From Mixophyes australis (Eukaryota > Chordata > Amphibia > Anura > Limnodynastidae), in NCBI GenBank assembly GCA_036250195.1, contig JAVHZZ010000011.1, forward strand, positions 54,312,811-54,376,810: a stretch of DNA of 64,000 nt. Direction: 5' to 3'. Position numbers and translations under genes: made by a program. The notes below the pieces were generated by a model. The model worked only from the letters and a program-made list of their open reading frames with translations, made no database searches and had not been told where the DNA came from. Of the stretch, positions 1 to 10,735 are shown piece after piece. Within the stretch, counting starts at the first letter, position 1. Each line of letters starts with the position of its first letter.

Positions 1-397
1 TATGGCCACAGCATCCGGGAATCTTTTGACCTGTCCTGGGAGTCTTGGAAATGGGAGCTACCCATCCAGGATGTGTCTGTGGTGGAGTATGTGATCAAGT
101 TTAGAGATCGGTTAGAGATCCTCAAGGGGCTTGTCCAAACTAACCTAGAGATTTGGTATGATCCGGGCGTGAATGTCAGAGTTTTGGAGGTTGGGCAGAC
201 AGTTCTTGTTCTGGTGCCCATGTGTGGAATCAAAACACCTAAGTGACATCACCTACATGCTGTCATTTGATAGCGATGGTCGGCTGCAGCGGACTTACCA
301 CAAAAACATGCTAAAGGGATACCACGAGCGCGTGGTGTCGGGGTATGTTTGTGTATGTGTGTTTTTAAGGCTATCACTTTTACTTTTACCTTGTTAA
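1..397 (+). pseudogene. Ty3/gypsy pol remnant, integrase C-terminal part
   Basis: Frame 1 from base 1 reads 81 codons to a TGA at 244-246, including a stretch ending VGQTVLVLVPM. Frame 2 then carries DGRLQRTYHKNMLKGYHER (near 268-330). Both resemble the region after the DDE core of vertebrate Ty3/gypsy integrases, where a 'GD.VLLLVP' motif is followed by a 'RTYHxNLLKxYH' motif. The change of frame between the two halves shows a frameshift, so this is a relic. It has codon usage unlike the intact chromovirus at 9812 and is a different lineage. The upstream part lies outside the window. Family assignment is from motif memory, not from a search. Confidence 0.6.
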
Positions 398-1123
398 TCC
401 AATGTCGATTCTAGCCAGAACAAATTGATTAGCTCCCTTTGTTTATATTCTTATTAGCAACGTAGAAAAGAAAAATGGTTTGATTTTTGTTGAAAAGTGT
501 AATTTTTCTACTTACTGAAAGCCTGCACTTCAGGAGGAGGCATTGATAGGCATCCCTCCAGTCAGGAATGTTTTAAGAAATGAGTGGGCCTATAAAAAGT
601 GACACACTTTAGGGACTACGCACTAACTAGGAAATAGCCTATAAATACATCCTTTCCATCCCTTAAATACCATTTAAATATCTTGTCACACATATGGGTG
701 CAATCAATGTACACATGCAGCAATGACAATAACACCAGCAACATAAAGAAATAGGTATAACAAAATTAGATAAATTCAAAGTTATGTTCCGTTTACAAAT
801 AGTACAAGCTTCTCAGTCTAAAAACATAACTCCATACTTGCTAACTCTTCCTGAATGTCAGGGAAACTCCATGAAATAGGGGTGATCCCCCTCAATCCCT
901 GATGCTGAGCCAGTACAAGACGTGGTTGGCTTCGCCATCTGTAGCATGATGACACTGTACAGAAATTGTGTCCTATGTCCATGTATTGATGTCTATGGAG
1001 GTGGTCATTTTCATGGAGACCAAGATTTAATCAAAGGCTGACAGATAAGACAACATGATTTCAGTAATGGAGACAGAAAGGTAAAAGACACTTCAGTCAG
1101 AGATTCATTAGCTGATTTCTTTA
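398..1123. other. No recognised feature
   Basis: AT-rich sequence without coding potential, RNA gene or clear repeat structure that I can support. Confidence 0.5.
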
Positions 1124-1404
1124 ATGCATAGTTGCCTACTCTCCAGGAATGTCCGGGAGACTCCCACATTCTGGGAGACCTCCTGTGCTCCCGGTAGAGC
1201 AGGGTGACCTCCCGGTTCTCACCCCCGCAATAGATAAGTGGCGGGGCTTAATGGCGCAAATATAGCGTCATCTTAGCCAAAATTGTGCCAATCGTTTAGA
1301 GGGTGGGGCCAAAATGATGTGATTCATCAAGCCCTGCCCCCGCACTCCCACCCTCCCCGGGATCTCCCTGAAGCCAACGAGGAAAAGTTGGCAAGTATGC
1401 ATAG
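1124..1404. mobile_element. Short non-autonomous DNA transposon (hAT-like MITE)
   Basis: A 265-bp insert (1132-1396) is bounded by the 8-bp direct repeat ATGCATAG (1124-1131 and 1397-1404). Its ends are imperfect inverted repeats: TTGCCTACTCTCC on the left and the complement of GGAAAAGTTGGCAA on the right. An 8-bp target duplication with short inverted ends is the hAT pattern. The interior is GC-rich and non-coding. Confidence 0.6.
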
Positions 1405-1488
1405 CCCTAACATAAGTACAAGTCTTTAAATCACAAGCTTTTAGAAACTTACATGGTCTGCAGTAGTGTATAAGAGGAATAGACATAG

Positions 1489-1806
1489 GGCCTGATGCTG
1501 AGTTAGGAGCAAAGCAAAGAAAAGGAGCAATTTTGCACCTTGGCAAAACCATGTTGCATTAGAGGAGAGGTAAATTTAAAATGTAGTGACAGATTTATAG
1601 TTGGGATACGCAATATCCTAGATCAACGTTTAATTTCAGTGTAAAAATAAAGCTATCAAGTATTTGTGTGCTGTAGGAAAAAACATCCAGTATTTTCCTT
1701 GTGTGTAAAAAAAGAAATCAATTTGTAACCATTGCATTGTAACATGATTTGCCCAGGTGCAAATTTGGTCCTTGTTTTTACTTTGCTCCTCATTCAGCAT
1801 CAAGCC
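1489..1806. mobile_element. TIR MITE, family A, copy 1
   Basis: About 318 bp with terminal inverted repeats of about 26 bp: it opens GGCCTGATGCTGAGTTAGG and closes CTCATTCAGCATCAAGCC. The interior is homologous, in the opposite orientation, to 31611-31910 (shared landmarks: 'actataaatctgtc', 'acaaatacttgata'). It encodes nothing. I could not define the target duplication with certainty. Confidence 0.65.
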
Positions 1807-1810
1807 GATA

Positions 1811-1991
1811 GTGGTCTGCAGAGCCGTAACTTAGAATTCTAGCGCCTAGGGCGAGAAAGACAAATGCCTACCCCCTAGCCCTCAATTTTAACCAAATGTA
1901 CCTAAAATATTCCTAAATTGCGCCACCTTCAGCATTGTGCCCTGGGCGGTCGCCCCTGTCGCACAGCCCTAGTTACGGCCTTGGTGGTCTG
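1811..1991. mobile_element. 165-bp hAT-like MITE
   Basis: The insert 1819-1983 begins CAGAGCCGTAACT and ends AGTTACGGCCTTG, so the ends are inverted. It is flanked by the 8-bp duplication GTGGTCTG (1811-1818, 1984-1991). It lies a few bases beyond the family A MITE. Non-coding. Confidence 0.7.
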
Positions 1992-2078
1992 TTTCTAAAG
2001 GTGTAATGAGTGAATAAAATCAAAAGGATAATAATTTCAACAGCATGTATCAAAACCTATACATACACAACTAATATT

Positions 2079-2450
2079 GGGCAGCACAGTGGCGTAGTGG
2101 TTAGCACTTCTGCCTTACAGCACTGGGGTCATGAGTTCAATTCCCGACCATGGTCTTATCTGTGAGGAGTTTGTATGTTCTCCCTGTGTTTGCGTGGGTT
2201 TCCTCTGGGTGCTCCGGTTTCCTCCCACACTCCAAAAAACATACTTGTAGGTTAATTGGCTGCTATCAAAATTGACCCTAGTCTCTCCCTTGCTGTCTGT
2301 CTGTCTGTCTTTGTGTGAGTGTGTGTCTATATTAGGGAATTTAGACTGTAAGCTCCAATGGGGCAGGGACTGATGTGAATGAGTTCTCTGTACAGCGCTG
2401 CGGAATTAGTGGCGCTATATAAATAAATGGTGATGATGATGATGATGATA
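2079..2450 (+). mobile_element. tRNA-derived SINE with L2-like tail
   Basis: The head carries pol III promoter boxes of a tRNA-derived SINE: box A TGGCGTAGTGG (2090-2100) and box B AGTTCAATTCC (2134-2144). The body continues with the conserved 'tttgcgtgggtttcctc' region. The tail 'ggcgctatataaataaa' (about 2411-2427) runs into a (TGA)n microsatellite. That tail resembles the 3' end of the L2 LINE at 62800-62838 (ggcgccctataaataaa), which suggests the SINE uses L2 machinery. A stray tail fragment of the same family lies at about 48446-48476. Confidence 0.85.
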
Positions 2451-2596
2451 TAAATGATATATATGAATTGATGCATCAAACTCATAATATACAGAAACAG
2501 TATATAAACTATAGAACTTCACAGTAAATAACCTTCGGGATGAGAATAAATCCACAGAACAAAGTAATGTTCAGTATCAGCCTGATAATTCCTGTA

Positions 2597-3493
2597 CAGT
2601 CATGGCCAAAAGTTTTGAAAATGGCACAAATATTATTTTTCACAAAGTCTGCTGCCTCAGTTTTTATGATGGCAATTTGCATTTACTCCAGAATGTCATG
2701 AAGAGTGATCAGATGAATTGCAATTCATTTCAAAGTCCCTCTTTGCAAAGACAATGACATTTATCCAAAAAACAACATTTCCACTGCATTTCAGCCCAAA
2801 ACGTTTGTCCGGAGAAGGAAAGGTGAGCGCTACCATCAGTCCTGTGCCATGCCAACAGTAAAGCATCCTGAGACCATTAATGTGTGGGGTTGCTTCTCAA
2901 CCAAGGGAGTGGGCTTACTCAAAATCTTGCCTAAGAACACAGCCATGAATAAAGAATTGTGCTTAAACATCCTTCAAGACCAACTTCTCCCAACCATCCA
3001 AGAACAGTTTGGTGACAAACAATGCTTTTTCCAGCATGATGGAGCACCTTGCCATAAGGCAAAAGTGGTAACTAAGTGGCTCGGGGATCAAAACATCAAA
3101 ATTTTGGGTCCATGGCCAGGAAACTCCCCAGACCTTAATCCCATTGAAAATTTATGGTCAATCATCAAGAGGCGGATGGACAAACAAAAACCCACAAATT
3201 CTGACAAACTCCAAGCATTGATTAGGCAAGAATGGGTGGCCGTCAGTCAGTATGTGGCCCAGAAGTTGATTGACAGCATGCCAGTGCAAATTGCAGAGGT
3301 CTTCAAAAAGAAGGGTCAACACATACAAATATTGACTCTTTGCTTAATCTAATTGTCAATAAAAGCCTTTGACACTTATGAAATGCTTGCAATTTTACTT
3401 CAGTATGCCATAGCAATATCTGACAAAAGGGTCTAAAAACTTTGTAAAAAAAACCAATAATTGTGTCATTCTCAAAACTTTTGGCCATGACTG
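2597..3493 (+). mobile_element. Tc1/mariner transposon, internally deleted
   Basis: The ends are inverted copies of CAGTCATGGCCAAAAGTTTTG and the insert is flanked by TA on both sides (2595-2596, 3494-3495), the Tc1/mariner target. At 897 bp it is much shorter than a full Tc1 of about 1.6 kb. The left untranslated part is joined directly to the middle of the transposase, so the N-terminal DNA-binding half and the first catalytic Asp are missing. Confidence 0.9.
2849..3352 (+). pseudogene. Tc1 transposase, C-terminal catalytic half
   Basis: An open frame of 167 codons encodes the second half of a Tc1 DDE transposase. Visible landmarks are VWGCFSTKG (residues 12-20), the second catalytic Asp in FFQHDGAPCHKA and the Glu in NSPDLNPIENLW. 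The first catalytic Asp and the paired helix-turn-helix region are absent. Homology continues slightly upstream of the ATG (GERYHQSCAMPT near 2823), so the ATG is not the true start. It cannot code for an active transposase; the element could move only in trans. Confidence 0.85.
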
Positions 3494-3836
3494 TATATCA
3501 TGTATATTAGTTCTGTATAGGTTTTGATACATGCTATTGAAATTATTTTCCTTTTGATTTTATTCACTCCTAAAATCCACATATTTGAGTCTTACCAATA
3601 GGCGCCTTGGGATTTTTTTGTCATTCTAGTTACCTAAGAGGATGAAAAAAGACACCAGTCCATCAAGTTCAACCTATTTTGGATCTCCTGCGATCCTGCA
3701 CTTATATTTGAAATTGATCCAGAGTAAGCAACTGCCAATCTGGTTCAATTGTAAAAATCCCCCCAGACTCAATATTGCAGTCCTATTTTTACCCTTTATC
3801 CACTACTATCCTTCATTTTAATTAACGGTCATATCC

Positions 3837-6460
3837 CTAGATACACTTTTCCGCTAAAAATTTGTGTAACCCTTTCTTAAACATATCTATTGAATCTGCC
3901 ATCACAACCTTCCCTGGCAATGAATTCCATATCTTGACTACCCTTACTGTAAAGAACCCCTCCCTTCGCTGGTTGTGAAATTTCCTCTCCTCTAACCTTA
4001 GGGGGTGACCGCGTGTCTTGTGTATAGTCCTTGGGGTAAAAAGTTCCCATGAAAGTTCTCTGTATTGACCCCTAATGTATTTGTACATAGTAATCATATC
4101 TCGTCTTAGACGCCTCTTTTCTAAAGTAAACATGCCTAAACTGGCTAAACTTTCCTCATAACTTAATGACTCCCTACCCTTTATAAATTTTGTCGCCCTT
4201 CTCTGAACCCTTTCTAGTTCCAAATTATCTTTTTTATAGAGTGGTTCCCAGAACTGTACTGCATATTCAAGATGAGGTCTTACCAACGATTTATACAGTG
4301 GCAAAATTACACTGTCTTCCCTTGCATCTATGCCCCTTTTTATTCATGCCATTACTTTGTTTGCCCTTGCAGCTGCTGCTTGACATTGAGCACTTTTGCT
4401 AAGTCTACTGTCTACGAGCACTCCCAAAACCTTTTCCATTATAGATTCTCCTAAAATAATTCCATTTAAGTTATAGATTGCATTTTTGTTTTTGATCCCT
4501 AAATGCATAACCTTACATTTATCTATGTTAAACCTCATATTCCATTTGGCCGCCCAATCCTCCAGTTTATTTAAGTCCCTCTGTAGAGAAGCTACATCTT
4601 GCTCTGATTTTATGACCTTACAGAGTTTAGTGTCATCTGCAAAAATAGAAACTTTACTCTCTAAACCATAACCAAGGTCATTAATAAATATATTAAAAGG
4701 AGTGGCCCCAGCACAGACTTTTGACCAATTAGAAAATGTTCCATTTATCACAACTCTCTGTTCCCTATTCTCTAACCAGTTTTCGATCCAAGTACAAATG
4801 TTGATTCCTACACCCTTATTTTGTAAATCAACCTTTTGTGTGGCACTGTATCAAAGGCATTTGCAAAATCTAAGTAGACCACACCTACTGTGCTGTCCTG
4901 GTCTAAGTTCCCACTAACTTCCTCGTAAAAACTAATTAGATTAGTTTGACATGACCTATCCCTCACAAATCCATATTGATTCCCACTAATAATTTTATTG
5001 CGTACTAAGTAATCCTGAATACTATCCCTTAAAATACCTTCCAGTAGTTTCCCCACTATTGATGTCAGGCTCACAGGTCTATAACTCCCTGGTTGTGATC
5101 TCGTCCCCTTTTTAAACAACGGCACCACATCTGCTATTCGCCAATCCCTTCATACTGAGCCTGATGATAATGAATCTCTGAAAATTAAGAATAGCGGTCT
5201 AGCTATTTCCGAGTTTAACTCCATAAGGACCCTTGGGTGTATGCCATCTGGACCTGGAGCTTTATTTATCTTAATATTCTTCAGTCACCTTTGGACTTCT
5301 TCCTCTGACCACCAAGTATTATTTAATGGCATGGTTTCATTTCTTTTTTTTTGTATTACTCCTACCATTTGTTCCTCTCTAGTAAATACTGAAGAAAAGA
5401 AAGTGTTCAATACGTCTGCTTTTTCCTTAGTATCATTTATCAATTCACCCATCTCACTTCTTAGGGGTCCTATATTATCTTTTTTAATCCTTTTGCCATT
5501 TATATACTTAAAAAACTTTTGGGGGTTTGTCTTACTTTCTTTTGCAACGTGCCTTTCATTTTCTAATTTAGCCAATCTAATTTCCTTTTTGCATGTTTTT
5601 ATTACATTCCTTGTACCTACGGAAGGACTCCTCTGACCCTTCAGACTTAAACAATTTAAATGCACGCTTCTTCCTTTGCATTTCTTCTCTTACCATTTTA
5701 TTTAGCCACATTGGTTTAGACTTCATTCTTTTACATTTATTTCCCATAGGAATGAACTTATACGTGTATGTTTCCAACAACATTTTAAAGACAGTCCACT
5801 TTTCTTCGGTATTTTTTCCTTCAAAGGCTTTGTCCCAGTCTATGCTCTTTATAGACTCCTTGAGCATATTAAAATTTGCCTTTCTAAAGTTTACAGTCCT
5901 AGTTGATCCCTTATATTGTTGCTTCTGGAAACTAATTTCAAATGAGACCATATTATGATCACTGTTTCCCAAGTGCTCCCTTATTTGAATATTTGATAAT
6001 ACGTCTACATTGTTTGTTATTACTAGGTCCAGTATAGTCCGGTTCCTAGTTGGTTCCTCTACTAATTGGGACATGTAATGGTCTTTTAGCCTGCTCAGAA
6101 ACCTATTTCCCCTAGCTGTACCGCAGGTCTCAGTACTCCAATCAATGTCCGGATAATTAAAATCCCCCAGAATTAAAATTTGACCTAGTTGTGTAGCCTT
6201 TTCAATTTGCTGTAAAAGTTGGGCTTCCTCAATCGTACTAATATTCGTACTAATATCGTACTAATATCTCCCTATCAGCAACTTCTCTGAACTTTTTCCT
6301 CCGCTGGATATCTCCACCCACAATGCCTCTATATTATTACCAATATTCTCGTATATAACTTCCTGAATACTTGGTTTTAATTCTGGCTTAATATAAAGAC
6401 ATATTCCTCCTCCCCTTTTATTTACCCTATCCCTCCTGAAGAGAGTATAGCCTTCCAAGT
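3837..6460 (-). pseudogene. CR1 ORF2 (endonuclease and reverse transcriptase), broken
   Basis: Pieces on the minus strand in order: endonuclease part with RRDRVNKRGGGICLYIK (6458-6261); endonuclease end with ILGDFN and LDLVITNN (about 6190-5960); linker (5665-5285); RT start with GSYRPVSLTSIVGK and YLDFANAFDTVPHKRL (5128-4808); RT catalytic FADDTKLC (4751-4344); thumb and C-terminus with PHLEYAVQFWEP (4304-3837). The APE endonuclease would nick the target and the RT would copy by target-primed reverse transcription. Frameshifts and stops between pieces rule out a working protein. Confidence 0.85.
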
Positions 6461-6764
6461 TGACTGCCCAGTCATGTGTATCATCCCACCAGGTTTTTAC
6501 CTATAATACCTATAATATCATACTGCTCATTCATTGCTACTAGTTCTAGCTCCCCCGTTTTACCTGTCAGGCTTCTTGCATTTGCAAGCATACACTTAAG
6601 TCTATTGCCTCCCTTAGGTATTTCTTTTTGCTTTAAAAAGGGCCTCTCTTTATCGGCTATGCTTCCCTTTTCCCCCTCTTCACCCCCTTGACTCTTGTTA
6701 AATTCCTCCTTACTACTCTCAATGTCTATCCCATAAATACTTGCTTGCCCCTCCCCCCCGGAGC

Positions 6765-7664
6765 CTAGTTTAAAATCATCTCCAACCTTCTAACCATCCT
6801 CTCCCCTAGCACAGCAGCCCCCTTCTCATTCAGTTGCAATCCATCTCTACAATAAAGATGGCAACTGACCGAGAAATCAGCCCAGTGCTCTAAGAACCCA
6901 AAACCCTCCTTCCTACACCAATCTATTAGCCACGCATTAACCTCCCTAATCTCCCGCTGCCTCCCTGGACTAGTGCGTGGCACAGGTAGTATTTCCAAAA
7001 ATACTTCCTTGGATGTCCTTGCCTTAAGTTTGCGACCTATGTCCCTGAAATCATTCTTTAGGACACCCCTTCTTCCTCTAACTCGGTCATTGGTGCCAAC
7101 ATGCACCAAAACTGCTGGGTCATTCCCAGCCCCTCCCAACAATCTGTCCACCCAATCCGCAAAATGCCAAGCCCGAGCACCCGGGAGACAACACACTGTT
7201 CGGCATGCACGTTCCCGGTAACAGATTGCCCTATCTACCTTCCTAATAATTGAATCCCCTACCACCACAATCTGCCTGGGTTCCTGAGTAACTTTGGCCC
7301 CCTCTATGCTGGAGAGACCATTCCCCTGGTTGCTAGAGGAAGCAGTCTCATCCAACTCTACCAATTCTGAACTGCCTTCCACAGTATCTTCATCCAATCT
7401 GGCAAATCTGCTGGGATTGCTTAGCTCAGAACTGGCCTGCCTCCTTCTCCCTCTGCTACCCCTAGTAACTGTTACCCAGCTGCCTACCTGTGCATCCTCT
7501 TCTGTCTCTGCTCCACCATGCTCAGCTAACGCATCAACGGTGAGCTGTAAACTCTGCTCCAGGTTGGCAATCTCTCTCAATGTTGCAATGGTCTGCTTTA
7601 GATCAGTTACCTGGGCTTCCAAAGAGACCAATTGCTCACATTTCTCACATAAACCTTGGAACAC
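6765..7664 (-). CDS. CR1 ORF1 protein with C-terminal esterase domain
   Basis: About 299 codons. Residues 8-50 are rich in Leu heptads and Glu, a likely coiled coil; 51-130 are charged and low complexity; 130-299 form the SGNH (GDSL-like) esterase domain found in many CR1 ORF1 proteins. The nucleophile block is VVVGDSIIR (Ser138) and the block III motif is HVGTND (190-193). The last block reads DGLQLNEKG: Asp274 is present but residue 277, where the catalytic His normally stands, is Gln. The listed first codon is GTG with an in-frame TAG two codons upstream, while the family N-terminus continues in another frame, so an N-terminal frameshift is likely. It is probably no longer functional. Confidence 0.8.
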   Translation of the reverse strand: MFQGLCEKCEQLVSLEAQVTDLKQTIATLREIANLEQSLQLTVDALAEHGGAETEEDAQVGSWVTVTRGSRGRRRQASSELSNPSRFARLDEDTVEGSSELVELDETASSSNQGNGLSSIEGAKVTQEPRQIVVVGDSIIRKVDRAICYRERACRTVCCLPGARAWHFADWVDRLLGGAGNDPAVLVHVGTNDRVRGRRGVLKNDFRDIGRKLKARTSKEVFLEILPVPRTSPGRQREIREVNAWLIDWCRKEGFGFLEHWADFSVSCHLYCRDGLQLNEKGAAVLGERMVRRLEMILN

Positions 7665-8040
7665 TTGCTACAAGTGTGCATAGATGTGACAAGATATGCA
7701 TTGAGTGAGCTCATCAAGCCTGCTACCACTGATCTTATTATGGCTAACCTAACTTCTTATAGCCTACAGTGAACTTGAGAGTACTAACCTTTGCTAGCCA
7801 CCTACCAGATTAAACCCCTTCCTGGATTCAACTCCTTACTGGATCTAACTCCGCACTTGAAATCAAACAGCAGTGAAATCACAAGCTCAGTGAAATAGCT
7901 TACTACCTCCTGTTAAATAGAGCTTGCTCTAACCAGCTGTATCAATGTATGCAATTAAACCACACCCACTAGCTCTAACAGAAAGAAAAATAAATAAATA
8001 AAAAAAGAAAGAAATTAGAAAGAGAAAAAAATAAAAAGGG

Positions 8041-9806
8041 CATTATCTCAGAAAGCAAAGATAAAACGTATAGCTACGTATAGTTTCTTGTCCTTAAAAA
8101 GTATAGCTTTCTAAACCACGCTCTTCCTTGTTCCTGTTTGCTCCTCCATCCTTTCCTGTGGTCAGATGTAACCCTTTCACTGCAGAGTACAGTATGTTAA
8201 GGAGAGACATAAAAGTCTAGTAGAGGAACTTTAAATATTGAAGGGGTTAAATATCTTTTCAGATTAAAGGATTCCCCCCATCCTCTTCTCTGTCTCATCT
8301 ATACTTGGCTCCCCTTATATTTATTGTAATAAGCTGTTGTGGTCACTGGAGCTGGTCACCCAATGACCAAGGCATGTCCCCCTCTTACTCTGCCTCCCAC
8401 ACTGATCTACATCTAAAGTCCTATAATCTGGATTGTACACAGCAGCCTTCTGCAGGAATGCTGGAGAAAGACATTGCAGGGACAGACATTTTATGCAACC
8501 ACTGTCCCAGCAAGAGAAGTTTGTTAACACCAACTGCTTCAAGGGTGTGTGAAGAAACCTTTTGCTTTTCAGTATGGGGGCGGTTGTACCTCAAGGATTT
8601 TTATTTGTAAGCCCAATCTCGATAGAGAATCCAGCCCTTTGCTTACCTGCCTAGAGTTGATTTGGTATCATGGCAGGGGGACCGACACTGTGGGTTTCCC
8701 TGCTATAATGCTACCAGCCCTAGCTGAAAAAGTCTAGTGCTGGTACTAGTAAATTCGGGGGGGGCCCCATTCTTTTTGTCAGATGCTGGTAATATAGGAT
8801 ACACTTTAAGCATGTCTCAGGAAATATGTGCCATTTGCATACTATTCTAGTTCTGTTGGCAGATTATTGATGTGGTAAAACCACTTTGTAGAGGAGAAGA
8901 TATAAATAATTACAGAGAAAACTATTTTGGATTAAAATAAAAAACCCACAATTGTATGTACATGGTTTAAACAAGGCTATCAAAATTATTATTGTTTTCT
9001 ATGCACCTAGATTTTATGCTATGTATATGATATAAAGTGGAGGTTTAGCTGTGTCAGTTGTTCAGCACTTTATACTTTCTAAATAAATAGGGTTAGTACA
9101 GTTTACTGTCCTTTTTTACATAAACAATATTCAAGACCAATAAAAAGGACCCTAAAATACAAATGTCCTGTAGCAAAAGAGCTACTTATAGCATAAATAT
9201 ATTTGTTAAGTTACTTTATCATAATGAATATTTTCCAAGTTTGCAGCAACTTGAATCAGGACAAGGGCCATGCAATGATGGGTGAATGACCATCAACCTG
9301 GAGGCATGTGCTGCCCCTTAACCCCCTTTACTCAAATAAATACACCTTAATTTTCAAGTGCACCAGTGGCAAGTGCGCGTAGCACCTATTCACCTCTGTT
9401 CTGCTATGCAGCCTGTGGGACAAAGATGTGCTGGGGTGTTACTGAGCCCTCAAATCAGACTATACGGCCTAAATAGGACAGTTGGGCGGTATGCCATAAT
9501 GGAAGGTATGACCATGGGCGTATCTAGACATTTGTGTGCCCCATATCAAGATTTTGGGAAGGCCTTCATGTACCTCCCAAGGGTAAAAAACATACACACA
9601 TGAGGCTTTGAAAGGGGAGGCAGCCCAACTGTGGAGTAGGAGTCAACATTCTCCCTTGCACAACAGATTTTCTGTCATAAATGTAATTAAAGGACATTAC
9701 AGGTAGCCTTTGCAAATAATAGAACAATAGCTGGTATTCAGTTGTTACATCCCTTTTACGTTTCCATCATGTGTCATGAGATAATACTTAAGAGACATTT
9801 TAGTGT
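8041..9806. other. No gene recognised
   Basis: About 1.8 kb of mixed composition. Several short open frames (for example 8305-8610) have no recognisable domain. The stretch 9510-9600 (cgtatctagacatttgtg) looks repeat-like but I could not define its ends. Confidence 0.4.
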
Positions 9807-9811
9807 CTTTA

Positions 9812-10708
9812 TGTTAGGAACTTACCTTGTTCCCGTTCCGCTGCGCTGTCAGCGTGGCCTGACAGCGGTGTCCGATCCGTGCAGCGCTTCTTCTGTTGGC
9901 GCTGCCACACTTCCGGGTTCTCCCTGCTGCTAATCATGTGACTCCTGGGCGGGGAATTCAAACTCCTATATCTCCCCTGCTCTGACACGCTGCCTGTGTC
10001 AGAGCAATGTGTTTCCTGTTCCTGGCTACAGTTCCTGTGTCCTGACTCCTGTGAACCTGCTCCCTGTGTATCCCTCTATTCCTCCTACTCCTGTGTACCT
10101 ACCTGGCTGTGACCTGACTATTCTTTGGCTTATCCCTGGCACTACGGACTGGACTATCTCCTGTGTACCGACTCGGCTGTGTTACCAACTATTCTCTGGA
10201 TCTCCCTCTGGCACCGTATACCCGATACCTTCTGTGCACCGACTCGGCTGTGTTACCAACTATTCTCTGGATCTCCCTCTGGCACCGTATACCTGATACC
10301 TTCTGTGTACCGACTCGGCTGTGTTACCAACTATTCTCTGGATTTCCCTCTGGTACCGTATATCTGATATCACCAGTGTACTGACCCGGTCGTGTCTCTG
10401 GACCCATATCCTGCCACGCACCCATTGGCTCCGTGCATCTACCGGTTTCTGTTCCAGACCTACAACGCCTGGAATTAACGGTTAGTGCCTGTACTTGCAC
10501 CGCTTTGTCTATTTTCTTGTCTGCCTGCCATCACTTAGAACTTTCTCCCTTACGTCAGTAGGCTAATCTGGGTGCCGCGACCTGCGGTTCTTCGGCAGCA
10601 AAGTCCACACTACCTTGCGGTGGCTCTTGGTGAAGACCGGAAGGCCGTTAGACTCCGCGCCCTAGGTAAGCCTGTGCTAATACTGACTAAGGCATCATAA
10701 TCGTAACA
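9812..10708 (+). repeat. 5' LTR of the chromovirus
   Basis: Begins TGTTAGGAACTTACC and ends ATCGTAACA. It contains a TATA-like CTATATC at 9966-9972, a perfect 10-bp hairpin (GCTCTGACAC, 9979-9988, with GTGTCAGAGC, 9996-10005) and three tandem 71-bp units beginning at 10161, 10232 and 10303. The TATA spacing predicts transcription start near the 3' arm of the hairpin. Confidence 0.95.
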
Positions 10709-10722
10709 GTTTACTCTGACCC
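10709..10722 (+). promoter_or_regulatory. Candidate primer-binding site (self-priming type)
   Basis: TTACTCTGAC (10711-10720) lies two bases after the LTR. No familiar tRNA primer complement (TGG...) is seen. It is complementary at 9 of 10 positions to GTCAGAGCAA (9998-10007), which lies about 30 bp after the TATA-like box, where the transcript should begin. In Tf1 and its relatives the 5' end of the RNA primes its own cDNA in this way. Inference from layout. Confidence 0.5.
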
Positions 10723-10735
10723 ACTTATCTAACTG

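Larger units (their letters stand above)
2008..3569. repeat. Long-arm inverted repeat, host of nested SINE and Tc1
   Basis: Left arm 2008-2078 (gagtgaataaaatcaaaagg ...) and right arm about 3503-3569 are reverse complements with few differences and one short indel near the inner end. Between them sit a SINE (2079-2450), about 145 bp of AT-rich sequence (2451-2594) and a Tc1 derivative (2597-3493). Removing both insertions leaves a compact foldback element of about 300 bp, probably a DNA-transposon MITE. Confidence 0.6.
3594..7980 (-). mobile_element. CR1 LINE, full-length-like but degraded
   Basis: On the minus strand the order is 5' region (about 7980-7665), ORF1 (7664-6765), ORF2 (about 6760-3837) and a 3' UTR (about 3836-3594). 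The 3' UTR contains the 'gttgaacttgatggac' stretch common in vertebrate CR1 tails. ORF2 is broken into at least six open pieces. The approximate ends come from homology and not from a target duplication, which I could not see. A purine- and A-rich stretch (7981-8040) abuts the 5' end. Confidence 0.85.

Noticed and set aside
8305..8610. Open frames on both strands near 8300-8600
   Set aside because: Overlapping, short, no start context or domain; treated as chance.
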